Source of the DNA: Paeniglutamicibacter antarcticus
GTDB taxonomy: Bacteria > Actinomycetota > Actinomycetes > Actinomycetales > Micrococcaceae
Length of the DNA stretch: 64,000 bases
Reading direction: 5' to 3'
Assembly (NCBI RefSeq): GCF_900010755.1
Contig: NZ_CZJT01000110.1
Location: 141,126-205,125 of the forward strand
The position numbers and the translations under genes were made by a program. This document shows positions 54,732 through 63,007 of this stretch, piece after piece; the first letter of the stretch is position 1; each line of letters starts with the position of its first letter. The notes under the pieces were generated by a model. The model was not told the origin of the DNA and made no database searches. It saw only the letters and a list, made by a program, of their open reading frames with translations.

Positions 54732-55244
54732 GTGACCACTACATCTGCACCCTCAACAAACGAACTATCGATCATCTCGGCCGCACTCGAAGACCCGCGC
54801 ACCGAACCCCTGCTTACTGGGCTCACCGCAGAATACACCCAGCGGTACGGGAACTTTTTCGGTGGCACCGAGCAGGAAATGCGACGTTATCCAGCTGCCG
54901 AATTCAGTGCCCCAACGGGAGGACTGCTGTTGGTCTTGGAAGAGGGCAAAACAGTCGCTGGTGGGGCGTTCCGGCGTCATCACGACGGGACCGCCGAGTT
55001 CAAGCGCATCTGGACGCATCAGGACCACCGCCGCCGGGGGCTGGCCCGCGTGGTGCTCAGGGCCTTGGAATCCGAGGCCGCCGCACTTGGATACCGGCAC
55101 GTCTACCTCACCACGGGCCCCCGGCAGCCGGAGGCCGTGCAACTATACCTGGGCACCGGATACACCCCGCTATTTGACCTTTCGGCCGACTTCGAGACTA
55201 TCGGCCATCTTCCCTTCTCCAAGGAACTTCCGGCACCTGCCTAG
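54732..55244 (+). CDS. GNAT N-acetyltransferase (FAD-GNAT operon)
   Basis: 170 residues from GTG with AGGA 9 nt upstream. Motif A IWTHQDHRRRGLARVVLRAL binds acetyl-CoA, and the C-terminal GPRQPEAVQLYLGTGYTPLF is characteristic of GNAT enzymes. Co-transcribed with the FAD protein (5-bp gap). In S-alkylcysteine salvage of Bacillus an acetyltransferase (YtmI/SnaB type) acts before the LLM monooxygenase. This protein could play that part here (inference). Confidence 0.88.
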   Translation: MTTTSAPSTNELSIISAALEDPRTEPLLTGLTAEYTQRYGNFFGGTEQEMRRYPAAEFSAPTGGLLLVLEEGKTVAGGAFRRHHDGTAEFKRIWTHQDHRRRGLARVVLRALESEAAALGYRHVYLTTGPRQPEAVQLYLGTGYTPLFDLSADFETIGHLPFSKELPAPA

Positions 55245-55328
55245 GGACCATCGGTGCGGGGCAGAGACTTCGGTCGAAATATTATTGGCGCGCCTGCCCG
55301 GTTTCAACAGGTGAGCAGACCGTAGGCT

Positions 55329-57089
55329 ATGACCATGGCCACCAAGACACCAGCTCAGCACGTAGAAACGATCACAGCAGGCTACTCGTTTGAGGGTTTG
55401 GCCGTGAACTTGGGCGCAGCCCTGGTGGACGACCAGGTTTATCCCGAGGCCCAGGTGCGTTTGCCGGTGCGCATGATGAACAGGCACGGTTTGGTGGCCG
55501 GGGCCACGGGCACCGGCAAGACCATCACATTGCAGTTGATGGCCGAGCAGCTCTCCGGCCATGGCGTCCCGGTGTTCCTTGCCGACATCAAGGGAGACCT
55601 TACGGGGCTCTCCACGCCCGGGCAGCCCAGTGAGAAGCTCTTGGCACGCACTGCTTCGGTCGGCATGGATTGGTCTGCCAAGTCCTTCCCCGTTGAATAC
55701 TTCTCGCTCGGCGGCGACGGTGTGGGCATCCCCATCCGAGCCACCATTTCTTCCTTCGGCCCGTTGCTGCTTTCCCGCATCATGGAGCTGAACGAGACGC
55801 AGGAATCCTGCCTGCAGTTGATCTTCCATTACGCGGACACCAAGGACCTTGAGCTCTATGACCTCAAGGATTTGCGCTCGGTTATCCAGTTCCTGACAAG
55901 CGACGCGGGCAAGTCCGAGTTGGAGAACCTTGGAGGGGTTTCCAAGGCCACCGCGGGTGTCATCCTGCGTGAACTTGTGACCCTTGAAGCCCAGGGCATG
56001 GATGGTTTCTTTGGTGAGCCGGAATTCGACACCTCCGAACTGTTACGCGTGGCACCCGATGGCCGCGGCGTCATCAGCTGCCTGGAGCTGCCGACCCTGA
56101 TGCAGAAACCAGTCCTTTTCTCGACGTTCATGATCTGGCTGCTCGCGGACCTCTTCGCCGATCTACCTGAAGTGGGCGACCCGGAAAAGCCGAAGCTTGT
56201 CTTCTTCCTCGACGAGGCCCACCTACTCTTCCGCGGCGCTTCCAAAGCCTTCTTGACCTCGATCACCACCACCGTGCGGCTGATCCGTTCCAAGGGCGTC
56301 GGCGTGTTCTTCGTGACCCAGACTCCCAAGGATGTTCCTTCCGACGTGCTGGGGCAACTCGCCAACCGGGTCCAACACGCACTGCGTGCTTTCACCCCCG
56401 ATGATGCCAAGGCCTTGAAGGCAACGATCTCCACGTTCCCGACAAGTGACTACGACCTTGAGGTGGCGCTCACCCAGGCCGGCACCGGCGAGGCCGTGGT
56501 GACGGTGATGAATGAGAAGGGTGCCCCGACCCCCGTGGCGTGGACCCGCATGTGGAGCCCGGAATCGACCATGGGTCCTTCCAACCCGGAAACAGTTGCC
56601 GGGATCATCCAGGGCTCTGCCCTGATGCAGGTTTACGGAACTTCGGTGGACCGGGAATCGGCATTTGAAAAAATATCGGCTTCACCGGCGGCCACGCCGG
56701 GCCAGTCCTCTGGTTCCTCGTCCACCGGGCTTCCCGGTGTTGAGGCTCCCGTGCCGACCGGAGGATCGGTGGGCGGGCGCATTCCCGGGGCCGGACAAAC
56801 CCAGGCGGACATTGATGCCGAAGCACGCAGGATTGAAGAATCGATCCTGGGGAAGCCTTCATCGCTGCCCGGCTCGCTCCCGGGCCCCGGCGCCGCTGAT
56901 TATTCGATGCCCGACTTTGAGGTGCCCGCCGGGACCGGGAAAGGCACGACAAAGAGGAGATCTTCGACTCCCCCGGCCCCCGCCCAACCGGATAATCCAT
57001 TGATGGAAATGGCCATGCAGGCAGCCAATGCCCTGGGCAGCGAATTGTTGCGCGGGTTGTTCGGCACCAAGAAACGCAAGCGTCGCTAG
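55329..57089 (+). CDS. HerA-like ATPase, DUF853 family
   Basis: 586 residues. Walker A GATGTGKTITLQL with VFLADIKGDLTGLSTPG (Walker-B-associated strand), LVFFLDEAHLLFRGASKAFL and GVFFVTQTPKDVPSDVLGQL. This is the DUF853/YjgR group of HerA/FtsK-superfamily ATPases. The C-terminal 110 residues are Pro/Ser/Gly-rich, ending in a basic tail (LFGTKKRKRR). A DNA-related role is assumed from HerA. No NurA nuclease gene is adjacent. An ATG two codons downstream is an alternative start. Confidence 0.88.
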   Translation: MTMATKTPAQHVETITAGYSFEGLAVNLGAALVDDQVYPEAQVRLPVRMMNRHGLVAGATGTGKTITLQLMAEQLSGHGVPVFLADIKGDLTGLSTPGQPSEKLLARTASVGMDWSAKSFPVEYFSLGGDGVGIPIRATISSFGPLLLSRIMELNETQESCLQLIFHYADTKDLELYDLKDLRSVIQFLTSDAGKSELENLGGVSKATAGVILRELVTLEAQGMDGFFGEPEFDTSELLRVAPDGRGVISCLELPTLMQKPVLFSTFMIWLLADLFADLPEVGDPEKPKLVFFLDEAHLLFRGASKAFLTSITTTVRLIRSKGVGVFFVTQTPKDVPSDVLGQLANRVQHALRAFTPDDAKALKATISTFPTSDYDLEVALTQAGTGEAVVTVMNEKGAPTPVAWTRMWSPESTMGPSNPETVAGIIQGSALMQVYGTSVDRESAFEKISASPAATPGQSSGSSSTGLPGVEAPVPTGGSVGGRIPGAGQTQADIDAEARRIEESILGKPSSLPGSLPGPGAADYSMPDFEVPAGTGKGTTKRRSSTPPAPAQPDNPLMEMAMQAANALGSELLRGLFGTKKRKRR

Positions 57090-57137
57090 GCACCTGCCGT
57101 TCATGGCGTCACATATTTCCCGGTAGCCTAGAGAATC

Positions 57138-58133
57138 ATGAGCGAACGTCTATCTCCTACCAGGATCGCTGCCCTGTGGGCGGCTGTGTTGGTGCTGCTG
57201 GCCGTGGCAGCAGTCTCCGTCATCACCTTGGTGAACCACAATGTTTTTGGCCCGGGAAACAAGGTCAAGGAATTACAGGCGCATCTGGTGGCCGGGGAAG
57301 GCTCCGCGGCATTGGGCCTGCTTCAAGCCAAGGTGCCCAAGGGCAACGGGTTATTGCTTGACGGTGAGGGGCTGCGCGCTGCGAGTTCCGGCATCAAGGA
57401 CTTCTCGGTGGGGAAGCCCGAGCCGGTTCCCGGTTCCGGGAAGGTCGTCCAGATGACGGCCAGCTACAACGTGCAAGGCGTTGCCAAACAGACCAACTAC
57501 CAGTTGCAGTCAACCGGGCGCAATTGGTTGTTCTTTGACCGCTGGGAATTCGTGCCTTCGATTCTTCCCACCGTGCAAATCACCGCAAACACCACCAATG
57601 CGGTACGCATCAATGACCTGCCCGCGCCGCTGAATAAGGGCGCCACGACGGTTCCTGTCTTCACGCCTGCGGTCATCAATGCCGGGTTTGAGACCCCGAA
57701 CTTTGAGGCGGCCACCCGTGGCATTGTGGTCACAAACCCCGATGCGCAGGGAACCAAGGTTAAGTTGCGCACCGAACCCACCAAGGCGCTTCTCAAAGAC
57801 GTCAACGGGCAGATCAAAAAATACCTTGATGATTGTGCCAGCCAGCAGGTGTTGATGCCCGCGAACTGCCCCATGAGCTATTCGACCGCTGCCCGGGTAC
57901 GTTCGGATTCCATTCACTGGAACATCACCGGGTACCCCAAAGCAGAGATCGTTTCCTACAACGGCGAGTGGGTGTTGCGCCCCTTAAGCGTCAAGACCCG
58001 GCTGGATCTGACCGAACAGAATCTGCGGACCGGTGTTTACACCGAACGCTCGGTTGACGATGAATTCGGTTTCACGGCGGTGCTCAAAGTCAGCACCACC
58101 AAGGCACGGGTCACCCCGATCTCTAGCAAGTAG
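57138..58133 (+). CDS. Membrane-anchored extracytoplasmic protein, unknown function
   Basis: 331 residues with one TM helix at about 11-33 and the rest predicted outside. DUF-like extracytoplasmic part with TVQITANTTNAVRINDLPAP and two cysteines (DDCAS, PANCPM) that may pair. No enzymatic motif recognised. 48 bp after the HerA-like gene and probably co-transcribed with it. Similar layouts (TM plus immunoglobulin-like or transthyretin-like domains) occur in actinobacterial cell-surface proteins. Confidence 0.7.
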   Translation: MSERLSPTRIAALWAAVLVLLAVAAVSVITLVNHNVFGPGNKVKELQAHLVAGEGSAALGLLQAKVPKGNGLLLDGEGLRAASSGIKDFSVGKPEPVPGSGKVVQMTASYNVQGVAKQTNYQLQSTGRNWLFFDRWEFVPSILPTVQITANTTNAVRINDLPAPLNKGATTVPVFTPAVINAGFETPNFEAATRGIVVTNPDAQGTKVKLRTEPTKALLKDVNGQIKKYLDDCASQQVLMPANCPMSYSTAARVRSDSIHWNITGYPKAEIVSYNGEWVLRPLSVKTRLDLTEQNLRTGVYTERSVDDEFGFTAVLKVSTTKARVTPISSK

Positions 58134-58148
58134 GCTGCGTGGGGCCCG

Positions 58149-59417
58149 TCAGTGGGCTGCAGCAAGGACCAGCCGGTAGCCCGCACGTTTGGCCTCGGCA
58201 CGGGTCCGCGGCTTGCGGTGCCGCCTGTACAGGACGATTGCCACGGCGATGAGCCCTGCAACCAGTGAAATGACTGCACCGCTGCCCACCGACCAACGAG
58301 CCCCGAATTCGGTACCCAGCCAGCCCACCAGGGGTGCGCCGATCGGTGTGCCGCCCTGGACAACCACTACGTACAGGCCGATGACTCGCCCGCGATAGGC
58401 AGGATCAACGGAAAGCTGGATGGAAGTGTTTGCGCTGTTCAGGAATGTCAGTGAGGCCAACCCGACGGGGACCATCATGACCGCGTACCAGAAGAATGTT
58501 GGCATGGTGCTTGCGATCAGCGCAGCGAGCCCGAAGCCGATGGCCCCGCCCAGCAGGTAGCGCAGGCGCGGTTTGGCCCGGCGTGCTGCCAGCAGGGCAC
58601 CTCCAAGGGTGCCAACAGCCATGATGGTTCCGAGCAGGCCGAATTCCCCGGCACCCACGCCAAAGACGTCGGTCGCCATCATGGCGTTGGTGAGCTGGAA
58701 ATTCAGTCCAAAGGTTGCGATGGCAAAAGCCAGCCCGAAGATCAGCAACAGGTCGGGCCGTTTGCTCACGTAGACAATGCCCTCACGGATCTGCCCCTTT
58801 TCGCGAGGCACCAGCTTGGTTGGTTGGAACTGTTCGGTGCGCATCTTGCCCAAGGAGAAGATCACTGCCGCGAAGCTTGCCGCATTGATCAGGAATGCCG
58901 GTGCTGTGCCAAATGCCGCAATCAGCAGACCGGCAACACCTGGGCCGGCCAGCCTGGCCAGGTTGAACGAGGCGCTGTTCAGTGCGACCGCATTGGGCAG
59001 GTCCGAGGCCGGAACAAGTTCGGAAACGAAGGCTTGGCGTGCAGGCGCGTCGAAGGCACTGGCTACACCCAGCCCCAGGGCCAAGACGTAGACGTGCCAC
59101 AGTTCTGCGGTCCCCGTGACAACCAGCAGTCCAAGGCACAGGGCGAAGAAGCCCATGGCTGTTTGGGTGATCATCAACAGCTTGCGCTTGTTCATCCGGT
59201 CCGCAAGAACCCCGGCGAAGGGGCCCAGGAAGAGGATCGGCAGGAATTGCAGGCCGGTGGTGATTCCTGCCGCTGTGCCGTCGTGGTTGGTGAGGATGGT
59301 CAGGACCAGCCAGTCCTGGGCAACCCGCTGCATCCAGGTTCCGATATTGGATACCAGGGCACCCGCGGTCCATAGCCGGTAGTTGGGGATCTTCAGTGCC
59401 CGGAACATCGTGCTCAT
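58149..59417 (-). CDS. MFS exporter
   Basis: 422 residues, 12 TM helices. Motif A equivalent GVLADRMNKRKLLMITQTAM, and LNSANTSIQLSVDPAYRGRV, typical of the MFS_3 (EntS/MacA-like drug or siderophore exporter) branch. The gene starts inside the last 4 bases of the MarR gene, so the two form an operon and the pump is probably regulated by that repressor. Confidence 0.88.
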   Translation of the reverse strand: MSTMFRALKIPNYRLWTAGALVSNIGTWMQRVAQDWLVLTILTNHDGTAAGITTGLQFLPILFLGPFAGVLADRMNKRKLLMITQTAMGFFALCLGLLVVTGTAELWHVYVLALGLGVASAFDAPARQAFVSELVPASDLPNAVALNSASFNLARLAGPGVAGLLIAAFGTAPAFLINAASFAAVIFSLGKMRTEQFQPTKLVPREKGQIREGIVYVSKRPDLLLIFGLAFAIATFGLNFQLTNAMMATDVFGVGAGEFGLLGTIMAVGTLGGALLAARRAKPRLRYLLGGAIGFGLAALIASTMPTFFWYAVMMVPVGLASLTFLNSANTSIQLSVDPAYRGRVIGLYVVVVQGGTPIGAPLVGWLGTEFGARWSVGSGAVISLVAGLIAVAIVLYRRHRKPRTRAEAKRAGYRLVLAAAH

Positions 59418-59911
59418 TTGGCGCTCATTTCCTGCAACAGTGCCGCGGCCCGGGCAAGGATCACCCGGTCTTCTTCGCCTAGCATGTCAATGCGGCGGGC
59501 AAGCCATGCCGTGCGTTGGCTGCGTGCCGCCATTAAGGCAAGCATTCCTTCGGCGGTGATGCCGATCATGACCTGGCGGGCATCGAGTGCATTCGCGGTA
59601 CGGGTCACCCAACCCGCCTCAACCAGGGCCTTGACGATGCGTGTCATGGAGGGTGCCGCAATTTGCTCGTGCACCGCGAGCTCCCCGATGGTGTGCTGCT
59701 CGGTCTTCAGCGCAACCAAAACCGAGTATTGGGCGGCCGTGAGGGTTTCGGAGCTGGATTCATGGCGTAGGCGCCGCGAGGTTTTCATGACGGCGACGCG
59801 CAATTCGGCGGCCAGGTCCCCCGTGGTGGTGCTGGGGATTTTGCGTTCGGTGTTCGGTTGTACGGGTATCGTTTCGTTTTCAGTTACGTTCGTTTGATCC
59901 GGGATGGACAC
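59414..59911 (-). CDS. MarR-family transcriptional regulator
   Basis: 165 residues. Winged HTH: TIGELAVHEQIAAPSMTRIVKALVE (about 74-98) and wing WVTRTANALDARQVMIGIT with the D-x-R motif. A 30-residue polar N-terminal extension precedes the domain. Overlaps the MFS gene by 4 nt and is expected to repress its own operon through the palindrome at 59972-59984. Confidence 0.9.
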   Translation of the reverse strand: MSIPDQTNVTENETIPVQPNTERKIPSTTTGDLAAELRVAVMKTSRRLRHESSSETLTAAQYSVLVALKTEQHTIGELAVHEQIAAPSMTRIVKALVEAGWVTRTANALDARQVMIGITAEGMLALMAARSQRTAWLARRIDMLGEEDRVILARAAALLQEMSAK

Positions 59912-59971
59912 GGATCCTCCTTTGATTCACCCTGCATGCGGGTTTCTTTAGTTTCGACCTCAATTAGTTCC

Positions 59972-59984
59972 TTAGCATTGCTAA
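59972..59984. promoter_or_regulatory. Candidate operator for the MarR/MFS operon
   Basis: Perfect palindrome TTAGCA-T-TGCTAA 61 bp upstream of the marR start, in an AT-rich stretch suitable for a promoter. Confidence 0.55.
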
Positions 59985-60066
59985 CAATACTTTGGTGGAA
60001 TTATTCCCGCCATAAGGCCGGTCACATCCGCGGTGGTGAATTATTTGAAGGCTGCCCGGGCAAACG

Positions 60067-60114
60067 AAAGGGCCCCTTGGTGTGTCCCGATCATTCGGAA
60101 AAACCAAGGAGCCC
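60067..60114 (-). terminator. Terminator after thioredoxin-NHL gene
   Basis: 12-bp stem with one mismatch (60070-60081 with 60103-60114), followed on the minus strand by CTTTCGTTT, 26 bp after the stop codon. Confidence 0.75.
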
Positions 60115-60139
60115 TCGTCGTCGCGGGTAACCCCGCTGT

Positions 60140-62095
60140 TTAGTCCATGCCTCGCAGATCCAGCACCAGCTCGGTCTCGCCGTCTGCAGCAAGGACCACA
60201 GGGATCCCCCAGTCCTGCTGGTACAGGTGGCATGCCGCGTGGTCGGGGATTTCCCCGCCCGGCTCGCCGTCGCATGCTGCCGCACGCGCGGTGATGTGCA
60301 GGACACCCTCGCTGATTTCCGGGTTAAGCTCCAGGGTGCGCTTCAGGCCAGTTGAGGTTCCTCCGCCAGCCAGCAGCAGTTCCTCGGGGGAAGATGAGAT
60401 CTTCAACTGGGTGGGATCACCCCACCGGCCATCAAGCTTCTGGCCCTTGGGTGCGGAGAAGCGCACGGTCAACTCGTGGATTCCGGCGCACACCTTGGTC
60501 TTGGGGCGCTGGGTTTGCGCGGCGCCCTCGTCAACGGTCAGCGCCTCGGCGGGCAACGGCAGACGCACCAGCTGGTGGTTGTTGGTCTCCACGACCAGCA
60601 ACACCGGCTCGCCGTCCACCGAATCATCAAGCTGCACGTCGGCCGGTTCGTTCAGGCCGCGGGCCAGCGTGCTGACGGTCGCGGTCGCCGGGTCGTAGCG
60701 GCGCACCGCTCCGTTGTAGGTGTCAGCAATGGCAACCGAACCATCGGGCAACACCGTGACACCCAGCGGGTGCTGCAGGCGTGCCTGGTCCGCGGCGCCG
60801 TCACGGAAACCGAAGTCAAAGAGCCCGGCGCCGATGGCCGACTCGACGGATTCAACCGAACCGTCCTCGGCCAGCACCAACCGGCGCAACGCAGAGGTTT
60901 CGGAATCCGCAACCCAGATGTTGCCCTGGGCGTCGGAGGCCAGGCCGGAGGACTGGGCGAACCAGCTCTCCCCCGGCTTACCGTCGGCCAGGCCCTCGAG
61001 CCCGGTTCCGGCGAACACCCGTACCGCTTGACTCGAGGGGTCAAAGGAGAAGATCTGGTGGGTGCCGGCCATCGCGATGACAATCGCGTTAGCCTTATCG
61101 CTCCACAGCACGTCCCATGGGGAGGACAGCGAGGTGTTCAGCGGGTCGTTGCCCAAATCGCTGATCCAGGTGTTCTCCGCATCCTCGACGCCGGCAGCCG
61201 AACGGGCTTGCTCGGCATCCAGCAAGCGCTGCACACCGTTGCCGGCAAGTGTCGCCACAACACCGGTTTCAAGGTTCAGCGAGCGCAGGCGGTGGTTGAC
61301 CGTATCCGCAATGACCGCGTGGAAGCCGAGGCTGTCCGCCAATGCGACCGGCAGCAGGGTCAGCCCCTGAGGTTCGTTGAACTGGGCGGTCTGTGCGTCG
61401 CCGTCGGCAAACCCCTTGACGCCCGAGCCGAAGGTGCGCACCACGGTTGAAAGGTCGTTGCCAAGCTCCACGATGCGGTGGTGACCCGAATCGCCGACCA
61501 GGAAGTTCCCGTTATCCAGGGCAACCGCCTTGCCGGGGAAGCGCAGGTCTCCCTCACGCGCCGGGGGCGCCACGTAGGGCCCGTCCCCGCGGTGCAGGGT
61601 CCCCTTTTCGGTGTGCTCGGCGACAAGCTCCTCGATCAGCGATTCCATGCCGCTTGCATGTCCCTCGCCGGAGAGGTGCGCCACGATGTAGCCCTCGGGG
61701 TCAACGACTACCAGGGTCGGCCAGGCACGGGCCGCGTAGGCCTGCCAGGTCACGAGCTCCGGGTCATCGAGCACCGGGTGGTGGATTTCGTAGCGTTCCA
61801 CCGCTGCGGCAAGAGCCACCGGATCCGCTTCGTATTCGAACTTCGGCGAGTGCACGCCGACGGTCACCAAAACGTCCGAGTACTTGGCCTCAAGCGGGCG
61901 TAGTTCGTCCAGGACGTGCAAGCAGTTGATGCAGCAGAAGGTCCAAAAATCAAGGATCGTGATTTTGCCGCGCAGGTCCTCAAGGGACAATTGTTTGCCA
62001 CCGGTGTTCAACCAGTTCCGGCCAACCAGCTCGGAGGCACGGACCTTGTAGGAAGTGCGAACCGATTCGGTTCCGGTGTTTGCGGGTGCTGTCAT
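60140..62095 (-). CDS. Thioredoxin-like / NHL-repeat fusion protein
   Basis: 651 residues from ATG 62095, preceded by AAGGAG at 7 nt. N-terminal thioredoxin fold (about 35-165) with active-site FWTFCCINCLHVLDEL, then NHL beta-propeller repeats from about 180 (ALDNGNFLVGDSGHHRIVEL, PQGLTLLP, NHRLRSLNLETGVVATLAGN, LQHPLGVTVLPDGSVAIADT), and a C-terminal beta-rich part. No signal peptide, so probably cytoplasmic, unlike many relatives that are secreted. Redox target unknown. Confidence 0.9.
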   Translation of the reverse strand: MTAPANTGTESVRTSYKVRASELVGRNWLNTGGKQLSLEDLRGKITILDFWTFCCINCLHVLDELRPLEAKYSDVLVTVGVHSPKFEYEADPVALAAAVERYEIHHPVLDDPELVTWQAYAARAWPTLVVVDPEGYIVAHLSGEGHASGMESLIEELVAEHTEKGTLHRGDGPYVAPPAREGDLRFPGKAVALDNGNFLVGDSGHHRIVELGNDLSTVVRTFGSGVKGFADGDAQTAQFNEPQGLTLLPVALADSLGFHAVIADTVNHRLRSLNLETGVVATLAGNGVQRLLDAEQARSAAGVEDAENTWISDLGNDPLNTSLSSPWDVLWSDKANAIVIAMAGTHQIFSFDPSSQAVRVFAGTGLEGLADGKPGESWFAQSSGLASDAQGNIWVADSETSALRRLVLAEDGSVESVESAIGAGLFDFGFRDGAADQARLQHPLGVTVLPDGSVAIADTYNGAVRRYDPATATVSTLARGLNEPADVQLDDSVDGEPVLLVVETNNHQLVRLPLPAEALTVDEGAAQTQRPKTKVCAGIHELTVRFSAPKGQKLDGRWGDPTQLKISSSPEELLLAGGGTSTGLKRTLELNPEISEGVLHITARAAACDGEPGGEIPDHAACHLYQQDWGIPVVLAADGETELVLDLRGMD

Positions 62096-62224
62096 GGGGT
62101 ACTCCTTGAGCTTGTCGGCTGACACGGTGCTTGTACCCCATTATCCAGCCTGTGCACCCCGCCCGACGACAACATGACCGGATGCTACATCCGGGCCTTG
62201 CAGCACCCCCGGGGCCGCCGTCGT

Positions 62225-63007
62225 TTAGCGCGTCTGGGTCAATGCAGCGTTGAGGATTTCGCCTGCCATCTGCGAGAATTCCGGGGCATCGAGGCCATCT
62301 TCGGCAATGAAGGAGACCATTCCAACATAATCCCCCTTGGCCTTGACCAACACAAGGGCCTGCTGGCGCATTGCGTGGCCGGGCTTGGCACGGGTCCAGA
62401 GGATCGCAGAATCCGCTTGCCCGTCCTTGAGCACAGGCTTTTGGGTGGTGAACGGGACAGTGTCAGCTTCCTGGTGCAAGGAGATTTGCTTGCACTCGGT
62501 AAGCATCCGCAGGACGGTGCCGTAGTGGGCTTCGAGTTCCTGCTTGTTGGAAATCTTGGCAACCTCTACGGAACCGGTGGCGGCAATCTTTTCGGTCAAG
62601 AAATCGGTGCGTGCGCCTTCATCGCCCATTTGAACGGGCGACCAGTTCAACGATTCAATGACCTCGGAGCACTGCGAAGGGATAACCACCACGCCGTTCA
62701 GCGAATCCTTGGGCGCTTCCTTCAAGGACTCAAGTTCCTTCCCGCTGATCACGCGTGCTTGGTCAAAGCCAAGACGTGCGGCCATGGAAATGCCCGAGGC
62801 CACGGCCAGCTGCACAGTCGTCAGCTCCGTGTCGGCGGGGGCCGGAGTGCTGGGCTGCGCGCTCGGGCTTGCGCTGGAGGCCAGCGGGGCATGGCCCTCC
62901 GGTAGCTCAAGAGGCTTCTCGGTTCCGCCGCAGGCGGTGAGCAGCAGTCCCAATGACGCGGTCAAGGCGAGGGCACGGAAGGCACCCATTTTGGTGTTAG
63001 CGGCCAC
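62225..63007 (-). CDS. Putative lipoprotein, unknown function
   Basis: 260 residues from GTG 63007 (AGGAG 10 nt upstream). TTG at 63016 and ATG at 62989 are alternatives. Signal peptide with lipobox LTAC (Cys at about 26). A Ser/Pro/Ala-rich linker (SSASPSAQPSTPAP) is followed by a 190-residue domain with TVQLAVASGISMAARLGF and a pair of cysteines (SQCSEV, TECKQI). Overlaps the stop of the CtaG gene by 11 nt and should be co-expressed. Possibly a cell-surface accessory of cytochrome oxidase assembly, but only context suggests it. Confidence 0.75.
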   Translation of the reverse strand: MAANTKMGAFRALALTASLGLLLTACGGTEKPLELPEGHAPLASSASPSAQPSTPAPADTELTTVQLAVASGISMAARLGFDQARVISGKELESLKEAPKDSLNGVVVIPSQCSEVIESLNWSPVQMGDEGARTDFLTEKIAATGSVEVAKISNKQELEAHYGTVLRMLTECKQISLHQEADTVPFTTQKPVLKDGQADSAILWTRAKPGHAMRQQALVLVKAKGDYVGMVSFIAEDGLDAPEFSQMAGEILNAALTQTR

